A stretch of DNA of 64,000 bases from Bombyx mori (GCF_030269925.1 NC_085133.1:1074001-1138000), one strand, 5' to 3'. Counted from the first letter of the stretch, positions 10,521 through 21,470 are shown. The notes: a model not told the origin generated them from the letters alone. Translations and numbers: made by a program.

Positions 10521-10764
10521 ACTGGTGGTAGGACGTCTTACGAGTCCGCATGGGTAAGTACCATCACCCTGCCCGTTTCTACTGTGAAGACTAATGTGCT
10601 TTTGGATTTGAAGGGTGAGGCAGCTGTTGTACTATAAAAATTGAGATTCAGAACTCATGTCTCAATATGGGTGGCGACCTTTACGTTGTAGATGTCTATG
10701 GGATCCGGTAATCACTTAGAACCAGGCCATAAGCTCTTTCTTATACCCACTGAAGCAAAAAAAA
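10521..10764 (+). mobile_element. Bm1 SINE, old body and tail copy
   Basis: ACTGGTGGTAGGACG start, diverged body and tail, A-rich end. Many point changes suggest an old insertion. Confidence 0.85.
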
Positions 10765-10805
10765 GAAGAAAAAAATCGTGGTACATTTAGGGATGACTTT
10801 TTATA

Positions 10806-10985
10806 ATATTTTTTTGATGTTTAGACGGTTAAAAAAGCTTGATGTTAGGTGCTTACCGGACATCAAATAAAGTTAATGCCGCCACCCATCTTGAATTCTA
10901 AATCTCAGTTCTATATTGCAACGGCTACTCCATCTTTTGAACAGGCAGAATAGGCAGGTACTTTCCCCTTGCGGCCCCAAGCTAT
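10806..10985 (-). mobile_element. Bm1 SINE, strongly diverged
   Basis: Recognisable only by order of blocks: GATGTTAGGTGCTTACCGG, GCCGCCACCCATCTTGA, GCAACGGCTACTCCA, ATAGGCAGGTACTTTC. Confidence 0.6.
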
Positions 10986-11728
10986 TTCAGTAAAAGAATA
11001 ATTAAAATTTCAATAAACCTACTGTTCATAGCCTAAGACTGTGACAGCGACACAGTTTATATAAAACAGTACTTAAGTGCGAAGTTGTCCGCGGATTGCA
11101 GATTGCTCATTTTGGACATTGCATTTAATTTATTAGGGGTGTCAATTTTCTTTGAGAACTTTTCCGATATTGGAAAATTAATTTGAGGGATTAAACATAA
11201 TTGCTTCATAATCTTATCGAAGTTTATGAACTTTATTTTGGAATGTGCATATTTTGGTTGTTTAATGTAGTTTGCAGACTAAATTAAGGCTTATCTGGAT
11301 TGAAGCGATTACTGGAAAATCTGTAAAGATCTCAACATGTATCTTGAGACATAAGAATGAAATTTTTGTACAAGTCAAAGAGTGTTGAGTAGTTATAATA
11401 GTCGAATAAACTTTTATTAAAGAAACTTCATCTAAAATTTGAATTCAACGAATTTGTAGAATACTCTTGGCGTTAGTAACATTCAATAGAATGCTTATCT
11501 AGGTTCCCTTAACGATTATGTATAGTTCAATGTTGGCTTTAACTAATACATTGTTATGAAGCAAATTGAAATTGCAACAGCCCTAAGATACAGGTTAGAT
11601 ATTGACCCATTTTATTCCTCCATCACAGGGGTGAGACGTCAGCTTAGTGCCCGATTTTTCCTGGGTGATGACGGGACTAGGGGTGCGGCCATGCGCCGGT
11701 GATGTGAAGCACAATGGTTTTTTTTTGG
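10986..11728. other. No assignable feature
   Basis: AT-rich DNA; 11625-11705 is more GC-rich but matches nothing I recognise. Confidence 0.45.
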
Positions 11729-11866
11729 TTTTTTTTTATTGCTTAGGTGCGTGAACGAGCTCACTGCCCACCTGGTGTTAAGTGGTTACTGGAGCCCATA
11801 GACATCTACAACGAAAATGCGCCATCACCTTGAGATATAAGTACCAAGGTTTCAGTATAGTTACAT
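11729..11866 (-). mobile_element. Bm1 SINE, tail half
   Basis: Antisense T-run and tail to TCAGTATAGTTACAT, then breaks off into TATATTTATAT repeats. Confidence 0.88.
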
Positions 11867-12697
11867 TTATATATAGTTATATTTATATTCAATGCTATAT
11901 TTATCTTTATGGTATCAAATAGGCGCCCAAAAGCTTTTCTTTTGATTGGTAAGAGCACATAAGAGCACACATTCCTTTGTTTAGTGGTGTAGTAAATATT
12001 TAATAGTTCTAGCCTGTTTTTCTCTGGCGCCTCGCCAAGCTTTAGCGGTAAGCAGATACCCGAACATTCCTTGTTTTTTCGGCGGAAAATTTCGAAGGTT
12101 ATTTACGTTTTTTGGACGAATTTTAATGGTTTTTTCGTGTTCAGTTCGTTCTGAGATTCATTCGGTTTTAAATTGTTTTTTTTTAAATAAATAAAAAAAT
12201 AGTTTTTTCGGAAGAACGCTAAGGCAATGTATAATCGATTATTTTTGAAACGGAGTTCCTTATGGGACGATGCGGAGGGGTACCCTAACCGGGAAAAAAC
12301 GTCCGTAACGTAAGATTTTTATTAGTAATGCACACAGTGTACGACTTAGCTTTCGGGTTAAAGATATTCTTTATTCTCAAAAGAATTACATAAATTCACT
12401 TAAATGAGAACATTAAAATAGTTATAATTAATTCAGTTCGTGCAGTACATGACAATAATTTATAGTAACAACATGCGGTGCTATCACAATATATGTATTT
12501 AACAAAAACTATAAAGATTATTATTTTCTTAAAATGTATAAACAGGGTAGATTACCACAGCAGATCGCCTCGACCAGCCGCCGGCCGCTCGGTGGCGGGT
12601 AGATATTGGCGCCACAAGGAGCTAGTTCGCATGGATGTGGCATTGGTAAAATGTTTGCAGGTTGTTAGTTTCGTTGTTTTTTCGTTTCATTTTTTAA

Positions 12698-12870
12698 CTA
12701 CTTATCGATAGACTTCAGGACGCACTTGAGCTCATCAAACTTTCCCGGCTTAACAATGCTGCGTACATTGGCGTAGAGAAAGTTGAGAGATGGGTAGAAC
12801 GTTTCAATTTGTGAGTAGTCGTTTGTAATCTGGTATGAAATGTTCTCAATTTGTAAGATTCCTATTCTGG
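12698..12870 (-). pseudogene. LINE ORF2 N-terminal scrap (endonuclease start)
   Basis: Overlapping the end of ORF1 in another frame is a short open frame containing LNFLYANVRSIVKPGKFDELK, ending at TAG 12698-12700. The YANVRS..K.DEL block is typical of the first strand of APE-type endonucleases in LINE ORF2. The rest of the ~1000-residue protein is absent, replaced by unrelated 3' sequence. It supports reading this locus as ORF1-ORF2 order on the - strand. Confidence 0.6.
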
Positions 12871-13767
12871 TACTAGATTGTTCGTTGCCGGCGCAGAGTT
12901 TTTTGGTAAGGATTCTACTATTGCTGGTTCTCCTTTTACATATTTAATAGAAATATTAGTTTCGCCATTGGAAATTCGATTTTCAAGTTCTTGTTTCAGG
13001 ATTTTTAAGGTTTCTCTCTGATGTGGAGTTTGATCACTGTATATCTTGACGTTAGCAGCTGCCATGTTATTTCGGTTTCTAAGTATAACTTTAACAGTGT
13101 CCTCTGATTTAAAAATAGCTTTAATGGGGCGGATTTTGTCATGTTGATATTTTCCTAGACGGTGTATGTTTTCAGGTTCAGGACAGTTACTTGAGGCCAT
13201 TTTAGTAAGTTTTATTATTTCTTTTCTGTCATATTCCAATCTTTCTATAACATTTTCAGAGGTGGCTTCTATGACACCGCATACGATTATATTTTTTGCT
13301 CGCTGACTACGTTCTTGACATTCGGCAATCATCTTGTTATAATTCACGCGATTCATGGACGCAGATTCTTGTGTATGCAATGATTTAAACTTAAGTCCTT
13401 CCACTTCTTTTTCAAGAAGTTCAATTTTATTTCCCAATATACTGGTAGACGTCATCACGTTTGACACATCCACCTTCAATTTTTCCTGTTCGATGATGAT
13501 GGATTCAATATTGTTACATATTTTATCAACTTGCCCTTTCATAGCACTGACATCTTGGTACAATCTGTTTATATTCTCAGTTTGGGCAACACTACTTGAC
13601 GCCATAAGAGACATCATTTCTGCCATCTGTTTTTTCACATCTAAGATTTTTTCGATGACACAATCGTTGCTATTAGATGACCTTCGTTTATTTCTAAATG
13701 TAATTTTTGGAGTATCAGTAGTAGTAGCTTTGTAATAACATACAAAAAATAACATATTTTTTATCAT
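12862..13767 (-). CDS. LINE ORF1-type RNA-binding protein
   Basis: A 301-residue open frame with L1-like ORF1 architecture. A low-complexity basic N terminus is followed by a long heptad-rich coiled coil (about residues 40-135, DVKKQMAEMMSLM to ELLEKEVEGLKFK) expected to mediate trimerisation. An RRM-like segment starts at RAKNIIVCGVIEA (~154). A C-terminal domain contains IHRLGKY, RPIKAIF and IKYVKGEP. Such proteins coat LINE RNA and act as nucleic-acid chaperones in the RNP. The first ~14 residues look unlike the family, so the true start may be lower or the N terminus may be rearranged. The frame is intact, but the ORF2 that should follow is reduced to a scrap, so this copy cannot move by itself. 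Assignment is by motif order only. Confidence 0.75.
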   Translation of the reverse strand: MIKNMLFFVCYYKATTTDTPKITFRNKRRSSNSNDCVIEKILDVKKQMAEMMSLMASSSVAQTENINRLYQDVSAMKGQVDKICNNIESIIIEQEKLKVDVSNVMTSTSILGNKIELLEKEVEGLKFKSLHTQESASMNRVNYNKMIAECQERSQRAKNIIVCGVIEATSENVIERLEYDRKEIIKLTKMASSNCPEPENIHRLGKYQHDKIRPIKAIFKSEDTVKVILRNRNNMAAANVKIYSDQTPHQRETLKILKQELENRISNGETNISIKYVKGEPAIVESLPKNSAPATNNLVPE

Positions 13768-13987
13768 TCATTGACCACGATATCAGAGCGTTCGTTTGCG
13801 CAATACACTAACTCTTATGCAAACAATCGTGAATGAAGTGTACCACAATAATCCGCACGTTACCGAATGACCGTGGGTTGTTGCGAAACCTCCAGTTTTA
13901 TTTTCTTTAGGTATACTTCGAATAGAACTTAAAATTAATATTTTTATAATAAGGAACTTCGTTCCTATCCGGTGTCCCACGACACCA

Positions 13988-14425
13988 CACATCTTTATTA
14001 TTTACAAAAACTTTTCACTGTGTACACTTTATTGTATGTATCGATATTGATAGATGAATTCACGGATCGATTATACGATATTAAGACAGCTTCATTCATA
14101 AACCATAGGACAAAAATATATTATAACAAAACATTTTCAACCGTTGATAATTACAAAACAATAATATGTAATTTGACGCAAGCCTTTATATCAGTTGAGA
14201 ACTTTTCCACGTCCAATAACTTCTAATTGGACGTCCCTTTGAAAACGAAGGCTTATCAACAAGATATAATATCTGTTACGACGAAAACATTGTAGTCCCA
14301 TAGGGCTGTGCGGAGGGCCCCTTTTATTTGTTAATAATTCATGAGTCGTTCTGATTAGAGGCTGTAGGGCTGGCAAGACATTGATAATGAAGTTTTTCAA
14401 TTTTGTAATCTGAAAAATAAGAATT
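13988..14425. other. No assignable feature
   Basis: AT-rich DNA with no recognised repeat. Confidence 0.45.
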
Positions 14426-14815
14426 GAAGTCGTCGTGGCTTAAAGGATGAGACGTCCGGTGCATTCGTATCTCTAGCGATGAAAAGGTATTCGAATCCCG
14501 CAAGCAGGTACCAATTATTCTAATGAAAAATGTTCACGATTGGCTTCCACTGTGACGGAATATAACAACGTGTAATAAAAATGAAACCCGCAAAAAAAAA
14601 AATTGCGTAATTACTGGTGGTAGGATCTCTTGTAAGGCCGTACAGGTAGGTACCACCACTCCGACTATTTCTGCCGTGAAGCAGTAACGCGTTTCGGTTT
14701 GATAGGTGGGGCAGCCGTTGTAACTATACTGAGACCTTAGAACTTATATCTCAAGATGGGTGGCGCATTTACACTGTAGATATCTATGGGCCCAACTAAG
14801 CAAAAACAAAAAAAA
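14426..14815 (+). mobile_element. Bm1 SINE, head-to-tail copy with tail deletion
   Basis: tRNA-like head (TCGTGGCTTAAAGGATGAG, B box TATTCGAATCCC), linker and body. The tail jumps from TCTATGGGC to CCAACTAAGC, losing ~45 bp. Confidence 0.9.
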
Positions 14816-14952
14816 CGTGCGATTACAACCATAAAGAAAACCACCATTAACTGTATTTCTCGAGTTATAATGAACAAGGAAAACTGAAATTAAGTTCAGA
14901 AATAATTATATTATTATGTGTTTTCGATAATATCTTTAAAGAAGTATTTTTT

Positions 14953-15218
14953 TTGTTCCTTTGTAGGCAGACGAGCATACGACCCACATGATAGTGAGTG
15001 GCTACCGTCGCCCATGGACTTCAGCAAGCCAAGGCAGAGCGAAGCCGCTACCTACTGCTTAATACTCTCCACAAGCCTCGTTTGAAGAAGGACATGTCAT
15101 AGCGCTCGGGAAACACCGTGGAGGGGAGCTCATTCCATAGCCGGATGGTACGTGGCAAAAAAGACCTCTGGAAACGTACTGTGGATGACCGCAGTGGCTC
15201 CAGGTAGTATGGATGAAC
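14953..15218 (-). mobile_element. Young-family LINE 3' end with C-terminal coding
   Basis: Antisense tail then the end of ORF2, encoding the RFQRSFLPRTIRLWNELPST and FPERYDMSFFKRGLW blocks. 5'-truncated. Confidence 0.88.
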
Positions 15219-16064
15219 TAGTATTTTTGATGAAAGCCATACAATAAAGCTGTGTTCAATTATCGGTATTAATTTGGTGATGTTTAGTAAATTTTGTGAA
15301 AGCCCTAGTAACACAGTAGTACAGTGCTTATTATTTTAACTTCCACGATGCTTTATACACATGAGACGAGGTGTATTGAAAGTAAATCACAGCGGCCAAG
15401 GGATTCGTTGGCCTCTGTTATTATCAGTGTCTTTAAGCAGACCTACCAAATGGATTTTCGGTGCTAAGCTAGAGATCTGTTTTGTCCGAGTTCTAGCCAT
15501 TGTAATTCTACAGATTTGAAACTATTTTGTATTGTAACTTTTTTTGTGTTAGAAGGTGCCTATTACAGAAAAGCAAAATGTGTGTTCCTTAATGATCCCT
15601 CTTAGTGGTGAAATTGTGTTCCGAATGTATCTGTAACAGAATAATTGGAAAAAAAATGGTAAAAGAAGTAAAACTTCTTTTGCGGTGTGTAGTATTGTGG
15701 TTTTCTTATTTTTAATCCCTAAATCAAATTTCTCTTATAATAGGCAATGCTGTGTATAAGAGAAACGATATAATTTGCTTTGTCTTTTCTCTTTCTCCAC
15801 GGTCAAGTGGTTCGCGAGACGCTCTGTCTATTTTCTCACTCTCACTCTTCCTAAGTTGTATCTTTTCTCTCTAGCCGTAACGAATCTGTTGCAAATTAAA
15901 TTTTACTCTCAACGCGTCTAAAGAAGTTTAACTTCAAAAAACTTTTTGATTTTACTAAGTAAATAGCTGCACTTATTTGTCTTATATTTAGTTAAATGAC
16001 CACGTAAATACCACGAGTAAATACCGCTTGCCTGCCTAGCTGTAGACGAAAAACATGGTGAAGG
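15219..16064. other. No assignable feature
   Basis: Includes a pyrimidine-rich CTCTTTCTC/CTCACTCTCAC stretch near 15785-15875. No gene or known repeat. Confidence 0.45.
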
Positions 16065-17123
16065 TTTTTTTTTTACTGCTTCCATGTGGAATGAGCTCAT
16101 GGCCCACCTGGTGTTAAGTAGTCACTGGAGCCCATAGACATCTACAACGTAAATATCACCACTCATCTTGAGACAAGAGTTCTAAGGTCTCAGTTTTATC
16201 AGTAATACGGCTCCCCCACGCAACAAACTGAAAAGCATTACTGCTTCACGGCAGAAATAGGCAGGGTGTTGTTACCTACCCGTGCGGACTCACAAGACCC
16301 AACTACCCCTACCCCTGCTACCGGTAATTATGTAAATTATGATTTTGCCCACATGTGGGATTCGATGTTATTCCTTCACGGTGTATGTCAATCGTGAACA
16401 TTCCTTAAGTACGTATTTCATTGGAACAGTTGGTACCACATGTGGGATTCGATGTTATTCCTTCACGGTGTATGTCAATCGTGAACATTCCTTAAGTACG
16501 TATTTCATTGGAACAGTTGGTACCACATGTGGGATTCGATGTTATTCCTTCACGGTGTATGTCAATCGTGAACATTCCTTAAGTACGTATTTCATTGGAA
16601 CAGTTGGTACGACATGTGGGATTCGATGTTATTCCTTCACGGTGTATGTCAATCGTGAACATTCCTTAAGTACGTATTTCATTGGAGCAGTTGGTACCAC
16701 ATGTGGGATTCGATGTTATTCCTTCACGGTGTATGTCAATCGTGAACATTCCTTAAGTACGTATTTCATTGGAACAGTTGGTACCACATGTGGGATTCGA
16801 TGTTATTCCTTCACGGTGTATGTCAATCGTGAACATTCCTTAAGTACGTATTTCATTGGAATAGTTGGTACCACATGTGGGATTCGATGTTATTCCTTCA
16901 CGGTGTATGTCAATCGTGAACATTCCTTAAGTACGTATTTCATTGGAGCAGTTGGTACCACATGTGGGATTCGATGTTATTCCTTCACGGTGTATGTCAA
17001 TCGTGAACATTCCTTAAGTACGTATTTCATTGGAGCTGTTGGTATCTGCCTGCGGGATTCGAATACCGTTGCATCGCTTCATACGAATGCACCAGTCTTA
17101 GCCTTTAGGCCACGACGACTTCA
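16065..17123 (-). mobile_element. Bm1 SINE with internal minisatellite expansion
   Basis: The ends are those of a full-length antisense Bm1: T-run, tail and body at 16065-16335, and the tRNA-like head at 17047-17123. The linker segment between them, normally about one unit long, is replaced by eight tandem copies of an 87-bp unit. The element is therefore ~1060 bp instead of ~440. Confidence 0.9.
16351..17046. repeat. Eight-copy, 87-bp SINE-derived tandem repeat
   Basis: Eight head-to-tail units of exactly 87 bp, near identical, differing mainly in GGAACAG/GGAGCAG/GGAATAG/GGAGCTG and in one TACGACA versus TACCACA. Each runs from CGATGTTATTCC in the Bm1 linker to GGGATTCGA at the edge of the tRNA B box. 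The shared CGA at both sides suggests a microhomology junction. Because 87 is divisible by three and the unit lacks a stop in one frame, it creates a 289-codon open frame (16339-17208) repeating a 29-residue peptide. I regard that frame as a by-product, not a gene. Confidence 0.95.
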
Positions 17124-17367
17124 AATTAGACGTATTTTCATAATAATTGAGACTTGGCCACATCGTAAGGTGGACATGGGTATGCATTCATGTTGCAAGG
17201 CTTCTTAGGTATATCTGATTAGCGTCAAGTTCACACTTTCCTTTTCTTTAGTTGTAAAGACTTCATAATAGTAGACTTCACATAGAAATCATAACTTTAC
17301 CACAAAAAAAATCCAAATAGCGTTGAAACCACATTTTTTTTGTTTTTCGGGTATTTTTGAATGTACG

Positions 17368-17812
17368 TTTTTTTTTTTTTTTATTGCTTGGATCTGTGGA
17401 CGAGCTCACAGCCCACCTGATGTTAAGTGGTTACTGGAGCCCATAGACATCTACAACGTAAATGGGCCACCCACCTTGAGGTATAAGATCTAAAGTCTCA
17501 GTATAGTTACAACGGCTGCCCCACCCTTCAAACCGAAACGCATTACTGCTTCACGGCAGAAATAGGCGGGGTGGTGGTACCTACCCGTGCGGACTCACAA
17601 GAGGTCCTACCACCAGTAATTACGCAAATTATAATTTTGCGGGTTTCATTTTTATTACACGATGTTATTCCTTCACCGTGGAAGTCAATCGTGAACATTT
17701 GTTGAGTACGTATTTCATTAGAAAAATTGGTACCCGCCTGCGGGATTCGAACACCGGTGCATCGCTTCAACACGAAAGCACCGGACGTCTTATCCGTTAG
17801 GCCACGACGACT
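17368..17812 (-). mobile_element. Bm1 SINE, full-length reference copy
   Basis: About 445 bp from the T-run to the tRNA-like head complement (TTAGGCCACGACGAC), with all segments: tail, body, linker, and B box GGGATTCGAAC. The best in-window standard for the family. Confidence 0.95.
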
Positions 17813-17814
17813 AT

Positions 17815-17965
17815 CAAATCATCATCATCGTAAATCATCATCAGCCTGCGACCGTCCACTGCTGGACATAGGCCTCTCCTAAAGCTCGCCACTGAACCCG
17901 ATCTTCGGTTCTACGCATCCAGTTACTGCTAGCTGCCTTATGCAGGTCGTCGCTCCATCTAGCAG
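17815..17965 (-). pseudogene. RTE-type LINE C-terminal fragment
   Basis: The complement encodes RWSDDLHKAASSNWMRRTEDRV and YVQQWTVAG-stop followed by GATGATGATTT repeats. This is the characteristic C terminus and tail of lepidopteran RTE LINEs. Heavily 5'-truncated. Confidence 0.8.
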
Positions 17966-18399
17966 GAGGGCGAATGTACGTACGAACTTACTTAATACAA
18001 TCGTTCTAAATCAATTTATAAATTCTGCCACGAATTACAGGTATGACAGTCTCTGGGTAAAAAAACAGCTCGCCCCTACCTAAATAATATTTTCAATCAA
18101 CATTATCAAACTTTTACGATTAACAAGAGAGAATTTTCAATTTTTCTCCGACAGAGTTTTGTCAGGAAAATTGAAACTTCAGGAGAATCTACGTCTCTTA
18201 GTTCCCCTGTATTGGACAGTTACTTAAGGTATTAACAAAGGGGGTGTGTGAGCTTGAATCGGAGGTGGGAAGAGGGGGCATACGTGCTGGACACATTGAC
18301 AGCTTGTTGGGCTCCTTCGAGTGACGACGAGTGGATGTGGCATATGCATAGTTTTTGCAACGATTTTATATTGAAGCAGTCAAAATTCGCCACGGTCCT

Positions 18400-18545
18400 T
18401 GTCATCATCATCATTATTAGCCCACAGTCATCCATTCTTAGAAATAGGCCCGGTCTTCGATTCTCTCCATCAATTTCTTGCCGCTCTCCTCATTTGGCGA
18501 TACGCAGTCCTAAGTCAAGGTTTGCTCTAGCGATGGTCAGTTTTA
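18400..18545 (-). mobile_element. RTE-type LINE tail, diverged
   Basis: CATCATCATCATTATTAGCCC and CAGTCATCCATTCTTAG.AATAGGCC resemble the antisense RTE 3' end (as at 17815), with poor preservation. Confidence 0.5.
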
Positions 18546-18654
18546 TGGTAGATAGGTTTTTTTGTGACCATCGCTAAATTTTTGGAATAACCCATTGAAG
18601 CTATATGGATACCATTCGTTGTGGTATTGGATAACCATAGTTGTCTTTTGGTCC

Positions 18655-18700
18655 ACTGAGCAGCACTGTCAGTCGCTCAGTTGAAGATCTTCTCCCACGT
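18655..18700 (+). repeat. Short hairpin repeat (copy 1)
   Basis: GTCCACTGAGC ... GCTCAGTTGAAGATCTTC forms a stem-loop. Related to 23661-23705 (+) and 51505-51555 (-). Confidence 0.45.
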
Positions 18701-19639
18701 ACTTGACATATGAACTGGTGACTTGTAGAGCTACAGACCTCACGCTTAAATAGTTAGTGTGTGTCCATAAGCTCTGGTGTCGATCAAGCAGGGGTTGGGC
18801 CCTGAAATCATTTAATTATTAAAAATGTATCCTATTTTGTTAATAAAATGTAGATGAGCATATTAAACGTTATGTATTTTGAACCTATATCCACTGACTC
18901 AAGATATAAGTTTGTTGCTTTAATTGGGATTTAATGATAAATCAATATCGCAATAGGATATTATCGGGTTTCAAATTGTGCTCCACATAGCAACGCTATT
19001 GGACAAATCTTTGGTCAACTCTTACTAATAGGACCTATAGTAATAGACCTAATAGCCCTGATCATACTTATTGATATTGAGAATTATTGTAAATTTTGTA
19101 CATGGTACAACTTCATTACGAATCGATGGTAAAGTTATGACAAATCGCAAATGCTTATTTGCATAAAAAATGTTTTTGATCTGGCTCTGGTTTTTTATCG
19201 TTTGGTAAACACACGTAATTATTTTAATTTTTCTTTTATAATACCACATCCAGCTCTTCGATAATCTAAGTCATTTGCAACAGTTAGGTATGAAATTCTA
19301 TAAGTTTGTGTAGTGTTGGAACCAGGTAGTGCGGTTCATTGCACTGTCTGATTGAATGCGGTACGTTCTTGAGGTGCAATTCGGTAAGTAGACGTTTTGA
19401 TTATGTTTCACTGGCACAAGGATAGCACACCTGTTGATTTACGACAACAGTATATTTCTGTGCACCATGAACTCCAAGTTCGATTCCTTACCTGTACAAA
19501 GAAATTAACATCTATACGCTACCCCATGACGAGACAATCGGTCCATAGAACGCCTCATTGCGCAAAGAAAGTGGACGGCACAAGACCACGCGAGTAATTG
19601 CTAAAGTAGTGGACCTACCAAAGTGGACTATAGTGGAAG
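18701..19639. other. No assignable feature
   Basis: AT-rich with short open frames lacking recognisable motifs. Confidence 0.45.
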
Positions 19640-19795
19640 GTGTTACTCTTGAGTTGTTAGGTCTCCCTTGGAGGCACTCGGGTAGTTGTTAGCAAATCCC
19701 GCTCCTCCTGGCTGAGCCCTTGCTCGCCCACCTGTCCTTGTGAAACTGGAAAGGCCTCAGGGCCACCAGTAAGCTCTCAATCATAAAAAAAGGAC
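19640..19795 (+). mobile_element. Jockey-like LINE 3' UTR, second subfamily
   Basis: TTGAGTTGTTAGGTCTCCC, GCACTCGGGTAG, GTTAGCAAATCCC, CCACCAGTAAGCTC and an A-rich end; same family as 4605-4765. Confidence 0.65.
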
Positions 19796-20044
19796 TACAG
19801 TGGAAGGTGCTTTGTATGAGTTCGTTAATCGCATCAAGTCTGCCCCCTCCAACACCACATGACGGTTACAACCAATCTATCAAGAGTGAAACGATTGAGA
19901 AGAATACTCCGCTCAGTTATATCATCGGGCACGCCAGGACTCACAGCGCTGATCTCGCGTAAAAACTCTAAGCGATGATATTCAGCTTACCTAAGCAAAT
20001 TTATCTTGGATCATACAACGAAATTAATTAATCAAATTTAACTG

Positions 20045-20409
20045 GAAGTCGTCGTGGTCTAAAGGATATCTGGTGCATTTGTATCTAGCGATGCAATGGT
20101 GTTCGAATCCCGCAGGCGAGTACCAATTTTTCCACGGTGAAGGAATAGCATCGTGTAATAAAAATCAAACCCGCAAAATTATAATTTGCGTAATTACTAG
20201 TGGTAGGACCTCTTGTGAGTCCGCACGGGTAGGTAATGCGTTTCGGTTCGAAGAGTGGGGCAGCCGTTGTATTGTAAAAACGGATACCTTAGAAGTCATA
20301 TCTCAAGCTGGGTGGCGGTATTAACGTTGTAGATGTCTATCGGTTCCGGTAGCCCTTTAACACCAGGTGGGCCGTGAGCTCATCCATGCATCAAAGCAAT
20401 AAAAAAAAA
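20045..20409 (+). mobile_element. Bm1 SINE with two internal deletions
   Basis: tRNA-like head to A-tail. A ~55-bp piece is missing from the linker after CCAATTTTT and ~35 bp from the body after GGGTAGGTA. Confidence 0.9.
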
Positions 20410-20775
20410 TTACAAAAGGCATTTATATTTTAACGTAAAGTAACTTAAACTACGAACAGACAAATACATATCTGTATATCGTATATGGTTACAAGTATGT
20501 ATACTTAGTGTCCTATTAAAATAAAAACCCATTTCTATTCGGCTAAACTTTATCGATTTAGCTCTCCTAAAGAGCTTTTCTCGAGCTTTAATGTTGCAGC
20601 GAAGCGCAGTTTTCAAACCGTTGCAACGGCATCGATACGGCTGCACATTAGGAAGAAAACGTGTAAGCTTTGGAAACAATATATCTTTAAAAAAATCTTA
20701 TAAACGTTAGTTAGTTTTAGGAAGCTAGGCGTGTCTTCTAAATAAAAAAATAGGATTCTTTGTTGGAATTTGCAT
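20410..20775. other. No assignable feature
   Basis: AT-rich. An 89-codon open frame on the - strand has no recognisable motif. Confidence 0.4.
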
Positions 20776-20777
20776 CA

Positions 20778-20910
20778 TTACTGGTGGTAGGACCTCTTGT
20801 GAGTCTGCGTGGGCGGGTACCACCATCCTTCCTATTTCTGTCGTGAAGCAGTAATGCGTTTCGGTTTGAAGGGCGGCGCAACCGTTGTTTAGACTTGAGA
20901 CCTTAGAACT
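20778..20910 (+). mobile_element. Bm1 SINE body, 3'-truncated
   Basis: ACTGGTGGTAGGACC to GACCTTAGAACT, then switches abruptly to the unnamed repeat at 20912. Confidence 0.85.
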
Positions 20911-20911
20911 G

Positions 20912-21100
20912 ATCTTGAAGAGCGGTGCCTCCGTCGTAAGATCTGTCATACTTTTTCGTTTGTCAAGAGAAGATTTCTAAATTGTTCTAAGATAACAAAT
21001 GTGATTGGTGTACTTAATATTTCCCTTAGCTCGATCACCCTATTCGCCCCTATTATGTCTGACGATGGTGTTAATAATAGTGGTTTTTCCGACATGTACT
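20912..21100 (-). repeat. Unnamed repeat U, unoccupied copy
   Basis: Paralogous to 57929-57995 plus 59129-59275. On the - strand it holds an open segment reading YMSEKPLLLTPSSD and VIELREILSTPITFVILEQ, with conservative differences from the other copy. I do not recognise the protein. Position 20971/20972 is the unoccupied site of the Helitron present at 57996-59128. Confidence 0.75.
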
Positions 21101-21339
21101 TAATTGCTCCATACAGCCCTACGTAGCCTCCATAGCGTATCCATTCTTAATCTCGCTTGGATATCTTTTGCTTGATTGTAGTAATTTTTTCATGCAATCT
21201 GTTCCTCTATGGATTGTGCTCTCTTCGAGATCAGAACCATTACTGATGGGTTCGACTTCAAGCTGAAGATTAGACGAATACTGTTAGCATTTATAGGAAT
21301 TCGCAGAAAATTCTTAAATTATCTTAATCTTAAATAAAG

Positions 21340-21470
21340 TTTTTTTAATTGCTTAGTTGGTTGAACGCGCTCTCAGCCCACCTGGTGCTATGTGGTTACC
21401 GAAGCCAATAAACCCACCATAAAACAAGAGTTCTAAGGTCTCAATTTTAACAGTATAACGGCTGCCTTAA
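21340..21470 (-). mobile_element. Bm1 SINE, diverged tail and partial body
   Basis: TTGCTTAGTTGGTTGAACGCG to GTATAACGGCTGCC with an internal gap. Confidence 0.8.

Larger units (their letters stand above)
12246..13987 (-). mobile_element. ORF1-bearing retroelement with hairpin termini (copy A)
   Basis: The - strand begins with two adjacent stem-loops, GGTGTCGTGGGACACC and GGAACGAAGTTCC. It then carries an L1-type ORF1 and a scrap of an ORF2, and ends near CATAAGGAACTCCG. Shorter relatives with the same ends occur at 24252-24676 and 33440-33976. The central ORF2 is missing, so the copy is internally deleted. The family name is unknown to me. The termini resemble inverted repeats (GGRACGAAGTTCCTTAT at both ends), yet the coding content is that of a LINE. 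Confidence 0.5.

Noticed and set aside
13355..13735. 126-codon + strand frame
   Set aside because: Antisense to the coiled-coil LINE ORF1; its hydrophobic composition is what antisense of a charged coiled coil gives.
16351..17046. CRISPR-like array because of regular direct repeats
   Set aside because: Units are contiguous with no unique spacers, the period is 87 bp, and the source is a eukaryotic SINE.
16339..17208. 289-codon repetitive protein of eight 29-residue units
   Set aside because: The frame is created by the 87-bp SINE-derived tandem repeat, antisense to the SINE; the frame extends into the antisense tRNA-like head and stops by chance.
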